Source: JARFUG01 sp050485365 (GTDB lineage Bacteria > Desulfobacterota > Desulfuromonadia > Desulfuromonadales > JACZKF01). Taken from it: a DNA stretch of 23,775 nt. This document shows positions 21,376 through 23,775 of the stretch, piece by piece. Both the position numbers and the translations under genes were made by a program. Where the stretch lies: NCBI GenBank assembly GCA_050485365.1, contig JBJHBH010000055.1, positions 1 to 23,775 of the forward strand. Direction: 5' to 3'. Below the pieces are notes generated by a model, which made no database searches, was not told the origin of the DNA, and worked only from the letters and a program-made list of their open reading frames with translations. Within the stretch, counting starts at the first letter, position 1. Every line of letters starts with the position of its first letter.

Positions 21376-22293
21376 TCAGCGGCCCATCAGGCCGTTGCGC
21401 TCGTTGTTCTCTCTTCGCTCCATTCCGTCAAATTCGACTTCTCTTTCCCTTTCCATCTCCATGCGCCTTTCTTCCTCCTCAAAGGGAGGGGCGACGCCGA
21501 GATATTCCTGCACATCGAGGTCGAGCGCTTCGAGCGTCTCGCGGTCGAGCTGCCCGGTCGCCGCGATCCCCTCGTCCTGCTGGAATTCACGGATGCCTTC
21601 ACGGGTCATGGGGCCCATGATGCCGTCGATGGGGCCCGGGTCAGCCCCTTTTCGCTGAAGCGCCTGCTGAAGATCGCGCACCTGGCTCGAGGTCAGCTGC
21701 TCGGGGTCGACGCGGTCCTGGGCGCCGACCTGTCTCTGGTCGTTGCGCTGCTGGACGCCGAGGCGGCCGTCGCGCTGCTGGTCGCGCTGCTGCTCATCGA
21801 GAGTTCCGCGCCGGTCATTCATATCCCGGTCGCGCCGCTCGTTCATATCCCGGTCGCGCTGCTGTTGCTGGTCGCGCCGCTGTTGCTGGTCGCCGAAGCC
21901 GGGCGCCACGCCCATGAATTCCTGAACGTCGAGATCGAGCGCCTCGACGGTCTGGCGGTCGAGCTGCCCGGTGGCCGCGATCCCTTCTTCCTGCTGGAAA
22001 TCCCGGAGCGCTTCACGGGTTTCGGGGCCGACGATGCCGTCGATGGGACCCGGATCGGCCCCCTGATCCTGCAGGGCCTGCTGCAGTTTGCGCACCTTTT
22101 CGCTGTCGAGTTGCTCAAGGGAGACCTGCTGCTGCTCCGCGGCTCGGCCCATCGTATCGTCCGGAGAGGCCGGTCCCGCGCGATCCTGGAACGCCGGGGA
22201 CTGCACCGCTCCGTTTTCCACCGCCAATGCCTGCCCGCCGACGAACAGACTCCCTAGAAACGCAACCATGGTGAAAGGAACGAAATATTTCAT
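21376..22293 (-). CDS. Exported protein with two peptidoglycan-binding domains
   Basis: The 305-aa product has a signal peptide (MKYFVPFTMVAFLGSLFVGG, cleavage near ALA-24/VE) and two PG_binding_1 domains. Residues 60-125 read KVRKLQQALQDQGADPGPID, then GIVGPETREALRDFQ; residues 200-265 carry the near-identical GIMGPMTREGIREFQ. Each ends in EALDLDVQE(F/Y)(M/L)GVAP. They are joined by a Gln/Arg/Asp-rich linker (about 135-190), and the C-terminus is Glu/Arg-rich. It has no catalytic domain, so it is likely a cell-wall-anchored structural or scaffold protein. ATG 22293 is chosen for the signal peptide and an AGGAG about 10 nt upstream; the frame extends further upstream without support. Confidence 0.82.
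   Translation of the reverse strand: MKYFVPFTMVAFLGSLFVGGQALAVENGAVQSPAFQDRAGPASPDDTMGRAAEQQQVSLEQLDSEKVRKLQQALQDQGADPGPIDGIVGPETREALRDFQQEEGIAATGQLDRQTVEALDLDVQEFMGVAPGFGDQQQRRDQQQQRDRDMNERRDRDMNDRRGTLDEQQRDQQRDGRLGVQQRNDQRQVGAQDRVDPEQLTSSQVRDLQQALQRKGADPGPIDGIMGPMTREGIREFQQDEGIAATGQLDRETLEALDLDVQEYLGVAPPFEEEERRMEMEREREVEFDGMERRENNERNGLMGR
21818..21865. repeat. Short in-frame tandem repeat, 24-nt period
   Basis: The unit beginning TTCATATCCCGGTCGCGC occurs at 21818 and 21842. On the minus strand it encodes RDRDMN(E/D)R twice, inside the linker of the peptidoglycan-binding protein. The period is a multiple of three, so changes in copy number would keep frame. Confidence 0.7.
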
Positions 22294-22337
22294 GGTATTG
22301 CTCTCCTGTCTTCTCGGGTTTTCAGGGCCACCTACCC

Positions 22338-22365
22338 GTCCATGCGCCCCAAGGCGGACATGGAC
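22338..22365 (-). promoter_or_regulatory. Leader hairpin upstream of the peptidoglycan-binding gene
   Basis: GTCCATG-CGCC-ccaa-GGCG-ga-CATGGAC forms an 11-bp stem with a 2-nt bulge about 45 bp before the start codon. It could be an mRNA leader structure or an operator; nothing further is recognisable. Confidence 0.35.
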
Positions 22366-22563
22366 GTAAATACCGGCAAGCTCATCTCGTTGGACAATCC
22401 GAGCATAGCAGGTTTCGACCGGCAGGGAAGGCGTTGCTACTCCTGCGATTTTTCGGGGAAAAAGGGGGCGGAACCGCCGGCGGGCGAAGGGTGCGACGAA
22501 GGTTTGGCGATCAGGCACCCGCCCGAGGGCGCCGGATGAAAAGACGATTCGGGGAGGGAGGGC

Positions 22564-23040
22564 TCACCACCTTCGCCACTCGATGCGGCCGCCGGGGGCG
22601 ACGCCGAAATGCTCGCTGAACCCCCCTTTGACCTCGACGACGTAGAGCGCGGCGGCGGAGGAGCTGTAGACGGTGTCCGAATTCGGGGTGGTGCGGTGGG
22701 CGATGTTGAGGATCTCGCCCCCCTCGGCGACGAAGATCATGTCGAGGGAGGTCGGGGTGTGGCGCATCCAGAAATGCAGCACCTGCGGGGTTTCGAAGAC
22801 GAAGAGCATCCCCTCCGAGAAGTCGGGGACCTCGCGGCCCATCAGCCCCCGCATGCGCGCCGGCATCGAGTCGGCGATTTCGACCACGACGCTCGCGGCG
22901 ACCGAGCCGTCGGCGCGGATGAAGTCGACGGCGCCGTCGCGCCGCATCGCCGAGGCGTCGTCGAGGGTCAGGGCGAAAAGGGGCGAGCCGAGGACGAAGA
23001 GCGCGGCGATGACGAGGGACAAAAGACTTTTTCTTTCCAT
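22564..23040 (-). CDS. DUF192 family exported protein
   Basis: The 158-aa product has a signal peptide (MERKSLLSLVIAALFVLGSP, then LFA). The DUF192 core follows: VEIADSMPARMRGLMGREVPD, GMLFVFETPQVLHFWMRHTP, SLDMIFV, ILNIAHRTTP and VVEVKGGFSEHFGVAPG. This small extracytoplasmic family is widespread in bacteria and archaea, with no established biochemical role. ATG 23040 gives the signal peptide and has GGAGAAAA upstream; an upstream extension of the frame overlaps the divergent response-regulator gene start. It is possibly co-transcribed with the peptidoglycan-binding gene 270 bp downstream. Confidence 0.9.
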   Translation of the reverse strand: MERKSLLSLVIAALFVLGSPLFALTLDDASAMRRDGAVDFIRADGSVAASVVVEIADSMPARMRGLMGREVPDFSEGMLFVFETPQVLHFWMRHTPTSLDMIFVAEGGEILNIAHRTTPNSDTVYSSSAAALYVVEVKGGFSEHFGVAPGGRIEWRRW

Positions 23041-23149
23041 CGGATTTTTTCTCCGGTTCGGCTGTTGGTTGCCCCTTCGATGATATCGGCAATGGCCGCC
23101 GTGTTCAAGCGTGCGTCGGGGCGTGCGCGCCCGAGGATGCAACAATCTG

Positions 23150-23178
23150 TTTTCATCCGAAAGCAAACGCGCTAACAT
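23150..23178 (+). promoter_or_regulatory. Candidate promoter for the response regulator
   Basis: TTTTCA (23150-23155), a 17-nt spacer and TAACAT (23173-23178) lie 26 bp before the ATG. Each box matches four of six consensus positions. Confidence 0.3.
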
Positions 23179-23204
23179 GCACGGCGCACAAAGGAGAAGC
23201 CCCA

Positions 23205-23585
23205 ATGAAGAAAATCCTCATCATCGACGATGACGCCGCATTTTTGCGCACGCTCGAAGATTATGTCACGAACAACTTCCCCGGCCTGAGCGTCGCGACC
23301 TGCGCCGACCCCGTCAAGGGACTCGGCGCCATCAGCGCCGATCTCGATCTGCTGCTGGTCGATCTGGAGATGCCGGGGATCGACGGCGCCAAGGTGCTCG
23401 CCTACGCCACGGCGCGGGGGGTGAGCAAGTCGCGGGTCATCATCCTGTCGGGACGACACGCCGACTACCTGCATCAGCGCTTCCCGATGGGGAGCTGCCT
23501 TGCGGTGCTCAACAAATACGAAGTCAAGCAAAAGGCCGTGCTGGAGATGATCTTCGGCTCTCTGCAGAAGCAGTGCGCGCCCTAG
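23205..23585 (+). CDS. Single-domain response regulator (CheY-like receiver)
   Basis: The 126-aa protein is a receiver domain with no output domain. The acidic pocket Asp8/Asp9 (ILIIDDDAAF), phospho-acceptor Asp53 (LLVDLEMPGIDG), switch Ser82 (VIILSG) and Lys104 (LNKYE) are all present. The signal should therefore pass by protein contact or phosphorelay. No histidine kinase is in the window, so the partner is unknown. ATG 23205 follows AAAGGAG. The third structured repeat begins about 65 bp after the stop in the same orientation. Confidence 0.93.
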   Translation: MKKILIIDDDAAFLRTLEDYVTNNFPGLSVATCADPVKGLGAISADLDLLLVDLEMPGIDGAKVLAYATARGVSKSRVIILSGRHADYLHQRFPMGSCLAVLNKYEVKQKAVLEMIFGSLQKQCAP

Positions 23586-23649
23586 TTTCATGCTCGGGGG
23601 CTCGGGGGCGGTTCTGCTCGTGAGGCGGGAGGCGGCGAAAAACGATGGT

Positions 23650-23775
23650 ATCTAATCACCTTGCGAGGGGTCGCGGCTCACATGACAAGGGTGTCTGGCG
23701 CCATGGACGGCGCCAGTCAAGCGGCCATGGACGGCGAAAAGCGTCCCTTGACATGGGAGTTGTGACCCCATACTG
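23650..23775 (+). repeat. Dispersed structured repeat, copy 3 (cut by window end)
   Basis: Nearly the same as the element at 5655-5785. It has an outer stem GGGGTC...CATGACAAGGG against CCCTTGACATGGGAG...GACCCC. Hairpin A is CTGGCGCC/GGCGCCAG with loop ATGGAC, and hairpin B is GCC/GGC with loop ATGGAC. Compared with copy 2, the U-G pair in hairpin A is U-A here. The shared upstream text TAnTCACCTT and downstream ATnCTG mark its edges; the last bases fall at the window limit. Confidence 0.8.

Noticed and set aside
5655..23775. Composite transposon bounded by the repeats at 5655 and 23650
   Set aside because: No transposase or target duplication was seen, and the enclosed genes are ordinary chromosomal genes with uniform base composition.

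Overview
The window is high-GC, gene-dense chromosomal DNA from a Gram-negative anaerobe. It most resembles a deltaproteobacterium of the Desulfuromonadales (Geobacter/Desulfuromonas-like). The reasons are a nif cofactor operon, an octaheme nitrite reductase, a selenocysteine-type rhodanese, Cus-type metal efflux, lipoproteins and envelope proteins, and dispersed structured repeats. This placement is an inference from gene content; no database was searched.

Layout. 1-110: leftward copy of a structured repeat. 159-5461: Cu/Ag efflux genes (CusB-like adaptor, CusA-like RND pump, His-rich periplasmic protein), closed by a strong terminator. 5655-5785: second repeat copy. 5902-9520: overlapping nifE-nifN-nifU/Q operon for FeMo-cofactor assembly. 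9606-10278: two small stress-type genes on the minus strand (DUF1328, CsbD). 10427-12429: J-domain protein and RdgC-like protein. 12527-14300 (minus): cyclopropane fatty acid synthase and a small holin-like membrane protein. 14424-15172: two overlapping lipoproteins. 15195-16458 (minus): Ku and a rhodanese with an in-frame UGA. 16711-18348: octaheme nitrite reductase. 18456-19793: tandem DUF502 membrane proteins. 20058-21248: M24 peptidase. 21376-23040 (minus): peptidoglycan-binding-domain protein and DUF192 protein. 23205-23585: single-domain response regulator. 23650-23775: third repeat copy, reaching the window edge.

Three points stand out. (1) The rhodanese gene at 16135-16458 is split by an in-frame UGA. 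The UGA falls where relatives carry Cys in a YCxCPNE motif, and a bacterial SECIS-like hairpin with a GGUCG loop begins 15 nt after it; this is very probably a selenoprotein that simple gene calling would truncate. (2) The gene after nifN encodes a degenerate NifU-type scaffold domain fused to a complete NifQ domain, which suggests coupled Fe-S and molybdenum delivery to the NifEN complex. (3) Three roughly 100-130-nt dispersed elements each fold on paper into an outer stem closing two hairpins; five of the six loops show A-N-GGA, resembling CsrA-binding or TwoAYGGAY-type RNAs. In addition, two intergenic regions carry 7-nt-period AGGNNNN tandem tracts facing inverted CCTNNNN tracts, a second repeat family.
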